Origin: UBA1952 sp965246765
GTDB taxonomy: Bacteria > Bacteroidota > Bacteroidia > Chitinophagales > Chitinophagaceae
Direction: 5' to 3'
Assembly: GCA_965246765.1 (NCBI GenBank)
Contig: CBDFFJ010000003.1
Span: forward strand, 1-64,000
DNA: 64,000 nucleotides
The notes under the pieces are model-generated. The model did no database searches. It was not told where the DNA came from and worked only from the letters and a program-made list of their open reading frames with translations. Both the position numbers and the translations under genes were made by a program. Below are positions 39,550-48,973 of the stretch, in pieces. The stretch's first letter is position 1, and the number at the start of each line of letters is the position of its first letter.

Positions 39550-41364
39550 CTACAACGGCAACAGTAGCTTCATTTCAATCCGCCGGTTTCTGGCCTTTCC
39601 TTCCGGCGTGTTGTTGGGCACTGCCGGGCGGTCCATACCGTATGATCCGATGATGATGCGCTTCTCGGCAATTCCCTTCTTCACGAAGTAATTCTTGGCG
39701 CTCTTCGCACGTTGGTAAGAAAGGAAGAGATTGCTCATTTCATTGCCGATATCGTCGGTAAATCCGCTGATGTAGATCACCACCTTTTCTTCCTTGTTCA
39801 GCACCCGCAGGGCATAATCAAGCACCTTGGCAATAGAATCCTGGATGTCGGAGCGGCCGTAAGGGAAGTAAAGCACATCCGTTTCAAGCACGATATGCGG
39901 CGGCAGGAAGTTGCCGTTCTCCACCTGTGTGCTGCGGCTCGTATCCATCTGGGCGTACTTGGCAGCTTCGCGCACCGGGCAGCCGTCGCGCAACTCTCCA
40001 AACTCGTAAGGGCATTTATCTACCTTATTCGGCACGCCATCGCGGTCTTCATCCGGGCAGCCATTGGTTTCTTCGCCGCCCGGCTCGTCCGGACAGGCGT
40101 CTTCTGCGTCTGCAATGCCGTCATGGTCGCGGTCGGGGCAGCCATTGAACCGTGCCTCGCCGTATTCCAGTTTGCAGCGGTCTTTCGCATCCGGGATTCC
40201 GTCGCCGTCCACATCGCGCTTCTCACCAAAGAAGATGCGGAAGCCGGCATTGACGCCGTAGCTGGAATAGTCGGACTTTTTAGTGCCGCTGGTCAGCGGC
40301 CGGTAGCTGGCGTAAGCCGCGCCGGCTTCGTCCACTACCAGGTCTGTAGGACGGTAGCTTTCCGAGCCGCTGTTGGTATAGCTCTGATACATGAAGTAGC
40401 CGTTTACGAGAAACGTAACATGATAGCTGAGCTGATAAGACAGCCCGAGTTGCGCCATTGCGCCAAATGAGATGTCGTTGTAGTTGGCCGTCTGCGTACG
40501 CTGCGACGGGGCGATAGATTTGTTTAAGCCCACGTTGAATCCTTCATTTTGCCGGTGCAGATCATCCAGCCATCTGGCTGCGCCGCCGTCATTGTTGTGG
40601 CTGGCATTGTAAGCCTGCTCCGTCATCACGAACGATGTTGTGGTGCTTGGCGGAATGCCGGCGTCAAAGCCGGAAACAGCACCGCCGGTGGGCGATAGCT
40701 TGTAAACAGCCTCATAGCTATACCGTCCTGAAGCCGTGGCCTCCGTCTGATTATAAAGGCCGAATACCGGGCCGGCGTCAATCGTTATCCCGAAATTGGA
40801 CGGCTTCTCCGGACGGCCGAACTGGTGCTTGAAGCGCAGCAGCACGGGCACATTCAGGTTGTTGATTTTTACGTCTTCCGTGATCGGCCCGTTGGTGCGG
40901 ATGATCTGACGATATGTGCGGCCCTTATTGTCTGTGCTCTGGAAGTCAGAGTACATCGTATCCATCGTGGTAGTGCCCACATAGTGCATGTACTGCACGC
41001 CGATGCCAACGCCCAGCGTACGCTTCCTGTTGAAGAAATAGCTGAGCTGCACATCGCCGCCATTGCCCGTGCCGCTGGCAAAGGTGGGCTGCACGTATTT
41101 GGAGGAACTGAGGTTATTCGGGCCGTAGGCGCCCTTCAGGTCTATCGTCTCCATCGTCTGGTCAAGCCAGCCGAAGCGGTAACTAAGGTCTATAGACCAG
41201 CGTGGCAACACCTGGTCGTTGGTTTTGAGCTTGTGCACTACGCTGGTAGTCATAACCGCCGTGCCGGCGCCTGCCGCAGCAGATGCGGATGCAGAATCGC
41301 TTCCTTGCGCCTGCGCAGCCAAAGCCGGTACAGTCAAAGCAAGAATGGTAAGTAGCTTTTTCAT
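39550..41364 (-). CDS. OmpA-family outer-membrane protein with TSP3 repeats
   Basis: The 604-residue protein has a signal peptide (MKKLLTILALTVPALAAQA), an N-terminal beta-barrel-like region (about residues 45-370, with WSIDLSYRFGWLD, GNGGDVQLSYFFNRKRTLGV, LRFKHQFGRPEK), and three thrombospondin type 3 repeats. The repeats are DVDGDGIPDAKDRC, DRDHDGIADAEDACPDEPGG and DEDRDGVPNKVDKC, and they probably bind Ca2+. The OmpA C-terminal domain follows (YISGFTDDIGNEMSN, RAKSAKNYFVKKGI, RNRRIEMKLLLPL), which binds peptidoglycan. It links outer membrane and cell wall. The gene lies 27 bp after the end of the large repeat adhesin gene on the same strand, an arrangement like PorP/SprF-OmpA neighbours of T9SS cargo, though no SprF-like gene is seen. 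Confidence 0.85.
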   Translation of the reverse strand: MKKLLTILALTVPALAAQAQGSDSASASAAAGAGTAVMTTSVVHKLKTNDQVLPRWSIDLSYRFGWLDQTMETIDLKGAYGPNNLSSSKYVQPTFASGTGNGGDVQLSYFFNRKRTLGVGIGVQYMHYVGTTTMDTMYSDFQSTDNKGRTYRQIIRTNGPITEDVKINNLNVPVLLRFKHQFGRPEKPSNFGITIDAGPVFGLYNQTEATASGRYSYEAVYKLSPTGGAVSGFDAGIPPSTTTSFVMTEQAYNASHNNDGGAARWLDDLHRQNEGFNVGLNKSIAPSQRTQTANYNDISFGAMAQLGLSYQLSYHVTFLVNGYFMYQSYTNSGSESYRPTDLVVDEAGAAYASYRPLTSGTKKSDYSSYGVNAGFRIFFGEKRDVDGDGIPDAKDRCKLEYGEARFNGCPDRDHDGIADAEDACPDEPGGEETNGCPDEDRDGVPNKVDKCPYEFGELRDGCPVREAAKYAQMDTSRSTQVENGNFLPPHIVLETDVLYFPYGRSDIQDSIAKVLDYALRVLNKEEKVVIYISGFTDDIGNEMSNLFLSYQRAKSAKNYFVKKGIAEKRIIIGSYGMDRPAVPNNTPEGKARNRRIEMKLLLPL

Positions 41365-41391
41365 GTTGTTCAGAGAGGGCTTTGGTGATGT

Positions 41392-44300
41392 TTAGTTTTT
41401 AATAAAGCGGCTGGCGGCTACACGAACGCCGGCTTGTGAGCAGATGACGGTATAGTAGCCCGGAGCATATGCGCCTAAAGGTATCCTCGTTTTAGCGGCA
41501 TTGCTCAGCACCTGCGCAAGGCGGCGGCCCGCCAGGTCATACACCTCATACACCAGGTCTTTGGTATTCGCCTGCATTATTTCCAGCGTCAGCACATCTT
41601 GAACAGGGTTTGGATAAGCCTTCATTTCAACTGCTTCCTGAGCAGGCGTCTCAACACCAAGCACAGCACTGTTATAGTAAGCCTTCTGAACGCAGTCGTC
41701 CGGGAAGGTCACCATCACCCAGTAGGCGTTTGCATCCTTGTCAAAGCCACGGCGCGTGTCGTAGCTCTGCGTAGTCTCACCGGGAATAAGCGTTGAGTCA
41801 AGGTCTGACTTACGGTCAAAACCCCATTGGTAAGCCTTGGCACCGGTCACCTGAGCCACCAGATTGCTTGCGAAGAGCACTACGTTGATGTTCTGCGCGC
41901 CCGAAGCACTGGCCACATTCATTTGCTTATTGGTCTTCTTACCAATACAGCCAAAGCCGCGGGAAATGGCCTCAATCGTTACGGTCGCCGTGCCTGCATT
42001 CGGGAAGCCGATCAGCGCATTCTGGCTGAAGGCCGAATCGGCGCGCTGGAATGGCGTTCCTGCATTGGCAGTGCTCCAGCGGAAGAACTCGCGCCCGTCA
42101 GGTACACGGCTCGTGCCGAAGTTCATTGCGATAGCGCCGGAACAAAGCCTGGTGCGTGGGAAAATAGAAATGCCCGGCGTATCAGGCGTCGGATTGACCG
42201 TTACACGAAGGTGCTGATTGGCCAGTGAGCAGCCCGCTGCGCTTGTAAGGGTGAAGTTGTAATCAACGACAGCCGGCGAGAGAATGTAGTTGCTGGAAAG
42301 CGAATCCAGAATATTGGTCGTTGTCTTCTGGAATTGATTGGCGATCGTCGGAATATTGGACGTACGGTCGTAAGTGAAGACGCTTGTGCCAGCTGTAACC
42401 GATGATGTAGGCTGATAGCTCAGCGTGCTGTTGCTGCAGATGCTGCGCGCGGTATCGCTCGTCAGCTTCGGAGAAGGATTGACCTTTACGGTTACGGTTT
42501 TTGAAGCGCCCGTGCAATTAGGGAATGAAGCGGAGGTCGGCGTTACAATGTATTCCACGAAGCCTGCTGTTGTGAACGATGGATTGCCCAGCTGCTGATT
42601 GATCTGCGTAGCCGCGGTGCCCGTTGCATTGGCCTGCTGGCCGGTAATGCTTCCGGTATTGATGCCCAGCGTCCAGGTAAAGGTGCTCGGGATCGTAGCT
42701 GTCAGCGGCGTAGTGGTCGTAGCCCCGCTACACACGCTGTCCGTAATAGTAGATGTGATAGCCGGCTTCGGATTAACCCGCACAACTACGGTGCTCGCTT
42801 TGCCTGTGCAGGTAGGAGCGCCGGAGGTGGTCACAGGCACCACGCTGTAAGCGATAGAGTCGGCCACCGAATTGCTGTTGTTTATCAGCGTCTGATTGAT
42901 CGTAGCGCCTGAGCCATTGCTTTGTCCGGTCACGAGCGCCAGTGAGGTGATCGTTGTCTGGGTGAATGTGAAGGATGAGGCAATGTTTGCGGAAAGAGGT
43001 ATGGATGTAGGCTGTCCGCTGCAGATTGTTTTGGAAGTGCCGGTAGTAAATACAACCACGGGCAGCGGGTTTACGGTAACAAGCGCCGTGGCGACATTGC
43101 CCATGCAACCCGCAAGCGATGTCGGCGTAATGGAATAGGTCGCGGTGCCCGACGAAGGCACGCCCGGCGGCAGGGTCACATCGGTATTATTAAGCGTCTG
43201 GCTTATCAGGTTGCCGCTGCCCGGCGCCGCATTAGTGATTTTTGACGGCGCTGAAACGGTCCATGTAAATGTGCTTGGCGCAGAAGCCCCGAGGCTGATA
43301 TTGACGCTTGCCTCGCTGCAAATAGTAGTTGGCGCAATCGCCGTAAGCACCGGCTTCGGGTTCACCCGCACCTTAATGCTGTCCGGGATAATGCTTGGGC
43401 AAGCCGCCGGCGACGTGACAGTCACCACATAGTAGATGGAATCCGGGTTGGCCGAACTGGTGTTGGTAAGCGCCTGGTTGATAGCGCTGGTGCTTCCGAC
43501 GGATTGCCCGCTAAGCCCAAGACCGCCGAGCAGCGTCCACGCAAAGGAAGAGCCCGCGCCTGTTGTGGCAACTAAGGGTATAGAAGTATTATCACCGCTG
43601 CAAATGACTTTGCTTAAGGGCGTAGGCGCGGTCACCCGCGGCGCTACATTTACGGTTACCGTGTGCCGGGCCGTATCCGTCACCACAGCGCCAAAGGTGC
43701 TGACCGCGGAGATAGTTGCCGTTCCAAAGAATGAGGAGTCGTAGCTCACAACACCGGTAGTCGCATTAATTGTTGTCGCAGGTGCGGCCGGGCTCGTAGT
43801 CAGGTAATAGGTAACAGCTCCGGCATTTGAGGTGGCTGTGTAGGTCACATTCGTCTTGTTCTGGCAGCGGCTGCTGCTGGCGCCAAGCGCAAATACAGGC
43901 GTCCTAACCGTTGTTACATTGAATGTGGCGGTCGGAGAAGCATTGCAGCCTGCTGCGGTTGCCGTGACGGTAGAGTTGCCGGAGAAGGTAGAGCTATAAG
44001 TAACCGCTCCGGTAGATGAGTTGATCGCATTCCCGGCCAGGAGGCTCGCTGCATCCAGCGAATAAGTAATGCTCGTGCTATTGGCGGCAGTGGCGCCATA
44101 CACAACCGTGCTTGCAGCCTGCTTACGCGCTACCGGATTACCGGGCGTAAAGATGGGCGAGCTAACAGTTGGCGTAACGTTTACGGAAAACGTATTGGTG
44201 GAATTGCCGTTACAGCCAGTAGCCGTAGCCGTAATGACAGCCGTGCCGGTAAAGGAGCTGCTGTAAGTAAGCTGGCCGGTATTCGTATTGAAAAGGGTAG

Positions 44301-46887
44301 CGGCCGCGCCCGGCGAAAGGCTATACGTCAGGCTGCTGGCGTTGCTTGCGGTGGCCGTGTAGGTAACTGTAGTCGGATTTACCGCCTGGCAGATGGTGCC
44401 CAGAGGCCCGCTCGCAAACTGCGGCTGCGTCACTACCGGCTGGATAACCACATTGATTGGCGTGCTCTGTATGGGGCCGCAACCGTAAGACTTAGCCGTA
44501 ACGGTAGCCGTGCCTACGAAAGACGGATTAAAAACGGCAGCTCCGGTGGTGGCATTGATCGTAGCGCCATTTGCCGGATTCGTGGTGATAGAATAGCGCA
44601 CGCTGTCCGCATCAGTCGCGTTGGCGGTATAAGTAACCATGGAATTCTGGCAAGGCGTAAGCGCAGGCAGATTGAAGACCGGGGCGCCTACATTAGGCCT
44701 GATCATAACCGTATGCACGCTGCTCAGTGGCGAGGCGCAGCCGCTTGCCGTGGCCGTGATCGTCACATTGCTGTTGACCGCCGGGTCATAGATAATCTGA
44801 CCTGTCGTGGTATTGGTGATGCTGCCGCCGGTACCGGTAAAAGAGTACACAAGACCGGTATTGTTGGTAGCGGTGGCCGTATAAGTAATGTTGGCAAATC
44901 CGGGGCAGCGGCTGCTGTTTGCGCCAAGGGCAAATACCGGAATGCCGACCGTAGCCACCACGACCGTTGCCGTCTTTGGCCCGTTGCAGCCCGGCGCGCT
45001 GGCCGTGATGGTAGATGTGCCGCTGTAGCCCGCGAGGTAATTGACGGCTCCGGTCGCAGTATTAATTGAATTGCCTGCGGTGAGGCTGGCTGCATCCAGA
45101 GAATAAGTTATTGCTCCGCTCGTATTAGTAGCCGTCGCGCCATAGGTAATGGTTGCCACGCTCTGGCAGCGCGAAGGAGTTGGCCCGGCTGTGAATACCG
45201 GCGTGCCGACTGTTGGCGTTACCGTCAGATTAAAATTCGCCGTCTTAGGCCCGTTGCAGCCGGCTGCAGAAGCTGTGATGGTAACCGCACCGGAAAATCC
45301 TGCATTGTAAGTAACGAGTCCGGTTCCACTATTGATAGTGCCTGCGCCGGCCGGGCTGATGGAATAAGTGATTCCGGTCGTGTTGCTCGCAGTTGCAGTA
45401 TAAGTGATGTTTGGCGAAGCCTGACAAATGGTAGTAAGTGGGCCGGCGCTGAAAACCGGGGTCGTAACGCTTGGCGTCACCGTCACATTAAAGTTGGCCG
45501 TCTTAGGCCCGTTGCAGCCTGCCGCGCTTGCAGTGATGGTAACCGCACCGGAAAAGCCGGCATTGTAAGTTACCTCTCCGGTAGCGCTATTGATAGTACC
45601 TGCGCCGGCCGGGCTTACGGAATAGGTAATGCCTGTGTTATTAGTGGCGGTTGCGCCGTAGATAACATTCGGCGAAGCCTGGCAGATGGTAGCCAGCGGG
45701 CCGACAGCAAATACTGGCGTGCCCACGGTCGGCGTCACCGTCACATTAAAGTTTGTAGTCAGCGGGCCCCCGCAACCTGCGGCAGAAGCGGTGATGGTCG
45801 CAGCACCGGAAAAGCCGGCATTATAAGTCACCTCGCCGGTAGTAGCGTTGATCGTTCCTGCACCGGCCGGGCTTATAGAATAGGTGATTCCGGTCGTGTT
45901 GCTCGCGGTAGCCGTATAAGTGATGTTTGGCGAGGCCTGGCAGATCGTATTCATCGGGCCGGCGGCGAAAACGGGCGCAGTAACAGTGCCGGTCACATTC
46001 ACTGCAAAATTGGCCGTCTTGGGGCCGCCGCAGCCTGCGGCTGATGCTGTGATTGTAGCCGCTCCGGTGAAGCCTGCATTATAGGTCACTTCGCCTGTGG
46101 AAGAATTGATAGTGCCTGCACCGGCGGGGCTGATGGAATAAGTGATTCCGGTCGTATTGCTCGCGGTAGCCGTATAAGTGATGTTTGGCGAGGCCTGGCA
46201 AATAGTATTCAATGGCCCTGCATTGAATACAGGCGTGCCTACTGTCGGCGTTACGGTAACTACAAAATTGCTTGTGATCGGAAGGGAGCAGCCTGCAGCC
46301 GTGGCGGTGATGGTGGCTGCGCCGGTATAAAGCGGGTCATATGTCACCTCGCCCGTGGAAGAATTAATGACGCCTGCCGCTGCGGGGCTCAGGCTATATA
46401 CAATGCCCGTGGCATTTACCGCCGTTGCGCCATAGGTTATAGGCACAGAGCCCTGGCATATCGTAGCCGCCGGCCCCGCACTGAAAACAGGCAGGCTAAC
46501 TGCGGGATTAATGGTAAATGCCGCCGTCGTATTCGTAGAGACCGTAGCGGACGGCGCCGCCACTATGCGCAGCAGATAACCCACCCCGGGGAGCGCCACT
46601 GTAGGCATCGTGACCGTGATATTCAGGTTGGTGCCGCCCACGCTATTGAGCGTGCCCACCACCTGCGGCAAAGCTGGAAACGTTCCCAGCGCGTCGCTTA
46701 TTTCCACATCAAAATTCTGCGCAGCTGCGAAGGCCGCCGAAGTAGAAAAATTCAGCGTAGCCGTCTCGGCAGAGCAATAGGGCCCGGCAGGCGTCAATGA
46801 GTTGATAGTAATTGTCTGCGCATAGGCCGCTGAGGTGAGCAGCATCGCAAAGAGCGGTAAGAGTAACAGCACGTAGATTTTTCTCAT
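41392..46887 (-). CDS. Giant repeat adhesin-like protein with T9SS sorting domain (1831 aa)
   Basis: The ATG at 46887 (MRKIYVLLLLPLFAMLL) gives a signal peptide; the frame runs 30 codons further upstream through the promoter. Residues about 130-1000 consist of about 11 Ig-like repeats of 80-85 residues, several nearly identical (ITYTATASNTTGITYSISPA, GAGTINSSTGEVTYNAGFSG, AATITASAAGC). About six PKD-like modules with paired Cys (CSGxxTSIPL, FTWT, TVxVNPxP) follow. Near the C-terminus, KAYPNPVQDVLTLEI to VRVAASRFIKN is a T9SS type A domain. Such proteins form long cell-surface filaments for adhesion or gliding; the ligand is unknown. It is upstream of and probably co-transcribed with the OmpA-family gene. 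Confidence 0.87.
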   Translation of the reverse strand: MRKIYVLLLLPLFAMLLTSAAYAQTITINSLTPAGPYCSAETATLNFSTSAAFAAAQNFDVEISDALGTFPALPQVVGTLNSVGGTNLNITVTMPTVALPGVGYLLRIVAAPSATVSTNTTAAFTINPAVSLPVFSAGPAATICQGSVPITYGATAVNATGIVYSLSPAAAGVINSSTGEVTYDPLYTGAATITATAAGCSLPITSNFVVTVTPTVGTPVFNAGPLNTICQASPNITYTATASNTTGITYSISPAGAGTINSSTGEVTYNAGFTGAATITASAAGCGGPKTANFAVNVTGTVTAPVFAAGPMNTICQASPNITYTATASNTTGITYSISPAGAGTINATTGEVTYNAGFSGAATITASAAGCGGPLTTNFNVTVTPTVGTPVFAVGPLATICQASPNVIYGATATNNTGITYSVSPAGAGTINSATGEVTYNAGFSGAVTITASAAGCNGPKTANFNVTVTPSVTTPVFSAGPLTTICQASPNITYTATASNTTGITYSISPAGAGTINSGTGLVTYNAGFSGAVTITASAAGCNGPKTANFNLTVTPTVGTPVFTAGPTPSRCQSVATITYGATATNTSGAITYSLDAASLTAGNSINTATGAVNYLAGYSGTSTITASAPGCNGPKTATVVVATVGIPVFALGANSSRCPGFANITYTATATNNTGLVYSFTGTGGSITNTTTGQIIYDPAVNSNVTITATASGCASPLSSVHTVMIRPNVGAPVFNLPALTPCQNSMVTYTANATDADSVRYSITTNPANGATINATTGAAVFNPSFVGTATVTAKSYGCGPIQSTPINVVIQPVVTQPQFASGPLGTICQAVNPTTVTYTATASNASSLTYSLSPGAAATLFNTNTGQLTYSSSFTGTAVITATATGCNGNSTNTFSVNVTPTVSSPIFTPGNPVARKQAASTVVYGATAANSTSITYSLDAASLLAGNAINSSTGAVTYSSTFSGNSTVTATAAGCNASPTATFNVTTVRTPVFALGASSSRCQNKTNVTYTATSNAGAVTYYLTTSPAAPATTINATTGVVSYDSSFFGTATISAVSTFGAVVTDTARHTVTVNVAPRVTAPTPLSKVICSGDNTSIPLVATTGAGSSFAWTLLGGLGLSGQSVGSTSAINQALTNTSSANPDSIYYVVTVTSPAACPSIIPDSIKVRVNPKPVLTAIAPTTICSEASVNISLGASAPSTFTWTVSAPSKITNAAPGSGNLISQTLNNTDVTLPPGVPSSGTATYSITPTSLAGCMGNVATALVTVNPLPVVVFTTGTSKTICSGQPTSIPLSANIASSFTFTQTTITSLALVTGQSNGSGATINQTLINNSNSVADSIAYSVVPVTTSGAPTCTGKASTVVVRVNPKPAITSTITDSVCSGATTTTPLTATIPSTFTWTLGINTGSITGQQANATGTAATQINQQLGNPSFTTAGFVEYIVTPTSASFPNCTGASKTVTVKVNPSPKLTSDTARSICSNSTLSYQPTSSVTAGTSVFTYDRTSNIPTIANQFQKTTTNILDSLSSNYILSPAVVDYNFTLTSAAGCSLANQHLRVTVNPTPDTPGISIFPRTRLCSGAIAMNFGTSRVPDGREFFRWSTANAGTPFQRADSAFSQNALIGFPNAGTATVTIEAISRGFGCIGKKTNKQMNVASASGAQNINVVLFASNLVAQVTGAKAYQWGFDRKSDLDSTLIPGETTQSYDTRRGFDKDANAYWVMVTFPDDCVQKAYYNSAVLGVETPAQEAVEMKAYPNPVQDVLTLEIMQANTKDLVYEVYDLAGRRLAQVLSNAAKTRIPLGAYAPGYYTVICSQAGVRVAASRFIKN

Positions 46888-46946
46888 AGCATGTCGGTTT
46901 TTCAAGGGGGTTTGGAGGTGTGTTAAAAATCTTTCAATTTTGAGGA

Positions 46947-46978
46947 CGAAGATAGTTGCCGTGATGCCGAAATTCAAA
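46947..46978 (-). promoter_or_regulatory. Putative promoter of the giant adhesin gene
   Basis: On the minus strand TTTG (46978-46975) and TATCTTCG (46954-46947) are 20 bp apart, one mismatch from the Bacteroidota consensus. The same TATCTTCG -7 variant precedes rplK. Confidence 0.5.
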
Positions 46979-47021
46979 TTGCTTTCGCATCAATGGCTTT
47001 TACCATCTTAGCTACCACCCG

Positions 47022-48134
47022 ATGAAGTCTTTGATAAAGAAATATCTCGCAACAGTAGCTTTTTCGCTTATGGCGGCCTGGCCCGGCCCGGCATCCGCTC
47101 ACGAAATTTACTTCTGCAACGAAGCCATCCCCACCAGCCGCGACTTCGTAGCCAACCGGCTCATGAACGTGATTAAGAATCAGATGCCGGTAGTCACGCT
47201 CACCTACCTGCGCTACCAGGCGCAGCGCTACTTTCCCGCCATCTCCGCATGGCTGAAATACTATGGCCTGCCGGATGACTTCAAGTATGTGCCGATCGTG
47301 GAATGCGGCTTCCGGAATCTGTCGTCCGGAGTTGGCGCGCGCGGCTTCTGGCAGCTTATGCCCGACGTAGCCAGAGAGCTTGGCCTCGTAATGACGCCTG
47401 CCTATGATGAGCGCGACGACCCGGGCAAGGCCACTATTGCCGCCTGCAAGCTTATCCGCTCCCACTTCTTCATCCTGAAGAACAATCTGAAAGTATCCTC
47501 ATGGGTGCTGACGGCGGCGGCCTACAACTTCGGGCCGGGCAACATCATTAAGAATGTAAAGAATCAAGGCTCCGACTACTTCAACATGAAGCTCAATGCC
47601 GAGACCGCCGAATATGTCTATCGCCTCATTGCCGTCAAGGAGCTTTTTGAGCACCCCGAGATTTATATGAATGGCTTTGGCGCCAATATATTCAGCACCG
47701 CCAACATGCCTAAAGCGGGCGCGCCAACGGACATCAACAAGCTGGAGCGCGGCCCGGCCGCAGGCGCATCGGGCAGCGAGGAAGATTTTTCCACCATTGA
47801 TCTGAAAGCCGGTAAGGACGGCGACAAAGTGCCGGAGCGCAAGACGCACAACTTCCTTATTCCCGCCAAAATAATCTCGGACGGCAAGCCGTTCCGCGAC
47901 GGCAGCCTGATTTCCTTTGAGCTGCAGAATGACCTGCGCCTCGCTAACCAGTTTAAGAAGAAAGGCAGCATCATCAAGGGCCAGGGCTGGCTCATTGACG
48001 AGCGGGTGATGGTGGATATGGGCTTCGGCACCGAGATAGAGGTGCAGGACAAAAGCCTGCAGAAAGGCCTGACGCCAGAAGATGCTGTGAACGATGAGGA
48101 ATATGTGGTACTGAAAACGGAGGTGGATGATTAA
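47022..48134 (+). CDS. Exported lytic transglycosylase, start of the T6SS region
   Basis: The 370-residue protein has a signal peptide (to about residue 27, ASAHE) and an SLT-type lysozyme-like domain: YGLPDDFKYVPIVECGFRNL with catalytic Glu94, GARGFWQLMP, and later LTAAAYNFGPGNI. It would cut peptidoglycan glycan strands, forming anhydromuramyl ends. The C-terminal 120 residues (FLIPAKIISDGKPFRDGSLI, FKKKGSIIKGQGWLIDERVM) are not a LysM domain and are unknown. It is divergent from the adhesin and leads a plus-strand series ending in the T6SS core genes, 99 bp before the next gene. A dedicated cell-wall enzyme would let the secretion machine pass the peptidoglycan; this role is inferred from position. 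Confidence 0.8.
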   Translation: MKSLIKKYLATVAFSLMAAWPGPASAHEIYFCNEAIPTSRDFVANRLMNVIKNQMPVVTLTYLRYQAQRYFPAISAWLKYYGLPDDFKYVPIVECGFRNLSSGVGARGFWQLMPDVARELGLVMTPAYDERDDPGKATIAACKLIRSHFFILKNNLKVSSWVLTAAAYNFGPGNIIKNVKNQGSDYFNMKLNAETAEYVYRLIAVKELFEHPEIYMNGFGANIFSTANMPKAGAPTDINKLERGPAAGASGSEEDFSTIDLKAGKDGDKVPERKTHNFLIPAKIISDGKPFRDGSLISFELQNDLRLANQFKKKGSIIKGQGWLIDERVMVDMGFGTEIEVQDKSLQKGLTPEDAVNDEEYVVLKTEVDD

Positions 48135-48233
48135 TTCAGGAACAATAGTTGGTGTGTCGACCTTTCTTTGTTTGCGCTGCGTGAGGTTTTGAATTGCTTT
48201 GGATTACTACCTTACGCGCTTTATTCAAACCAA

Positions 48234-48773
48234 ATGAAAAAAACACTTACACACTCACTGACAGCTCTCTTACTTATTCTGTTATCCACCGTACTAGCTG
48301 CCGCGCAGGATTGTAGCAACGTAAAAGAAAGCACAGACGAATTCAAAAATGAAGTAGTCAAAAAAGCCCAAATCGGCGTTGGGCCGGTTACGTGGAATTG
48401 GCAGCTAATGCTTGAACAGCACGGCGACAAATACACGCTCGGTTTACGTGTCATGAACTCGGGCGACATTCGCTATATCATCAAAAAAGATGAAATAATT
48501 CAGATCAAGCTTGAAGATGGGAATGTAATTGAATTGGTTGCGAACAATGACTACTTACCTGTAGCGTCCATTTATGGTGGCGCCCAGGTAGTTACTATTT
48601 GGCTTCCTGCGGGATATATCAGCGTAGAAACATTGAAGAAACTTGCAGCGTCTCCTATTACAGCTATCCGTTTAACTATTCAGGGAACGGAAGCAACGGT
48701 TACAAAATTTAAGGACAAGCAAACCCGGCGGGTTATGGAAGCAGCGGGTTGTATTGGCGGAGTAAAAAGTTAG
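48234..48773 (+). CDS. Exported protein of unknown function (179 aa)
   Basis: The ATG at 48234 begins a signal peptide (MKKTLTHSLTALLLILLS, cleavage near AAAQD). The mature domain of about 155 residues (IGVGPVTWNWQLMLEQHGDK, LGLRVMNSGDIRYIIKKDEI, GGAQVVTIWLPAGYISVETL, TAIRLTIQGTEATVTKFKDK) is beta-rich with two Cys. No family is recognised. It lies between the transglycosylase gene and the exported proteins before the T6SS core, in the same direction. It could belong to the locus or be a passenger. Confidence 0.65.
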   Translation: MKKTLTHSLTALLLILLSTVLAAAQDCSNVKESTDEFKNEVVKKAQIGVGPVTWNWQLMLEQHGDKYTLGLRVMNSGDIRYIIKKDEIIQIKLEDGNVIELVANNDYLPVASIYGGAQVVTIWLPAGYISVETLKKLAASPITAIRLTIQGTEATVTKFKDKQTRRVMEAAGCIGGVKS

Positions 48774-48934
48774 TATTGTTTGCTAAGAGAGGCGGCAGTG
48801 GGACGATATAAGGTCATGCGGCTAGTAGAAGAGGTTTGTCTCAAACGATGGAGGCAGCCTTTTTCTTTTATACCGGCACGTTCCCGCCTGCAACATACTT
48901 TCCCGTCCCTGATCTGTTTTTCTTTTCTGCCAAC

Positions 48935-48942
48935 TACATTTG
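48935..48942 (+). promoter_or_regulatory. Putative -7 box (TACATTTG) before the T6SS-linked exported genes
   Basis: A perfect TAnnTTTG match 32 bp before the ATG at 48974. A T-rich stretch around 48915-48927 may serve as -33. It would start the long unit with the exported genes, tssG, tssN, tssK and tssO. Confidence 0.45.
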
Positions 48943-48973
48943 TCCGCCAAGCCCCCGCCGGCTTAACCCGTTT

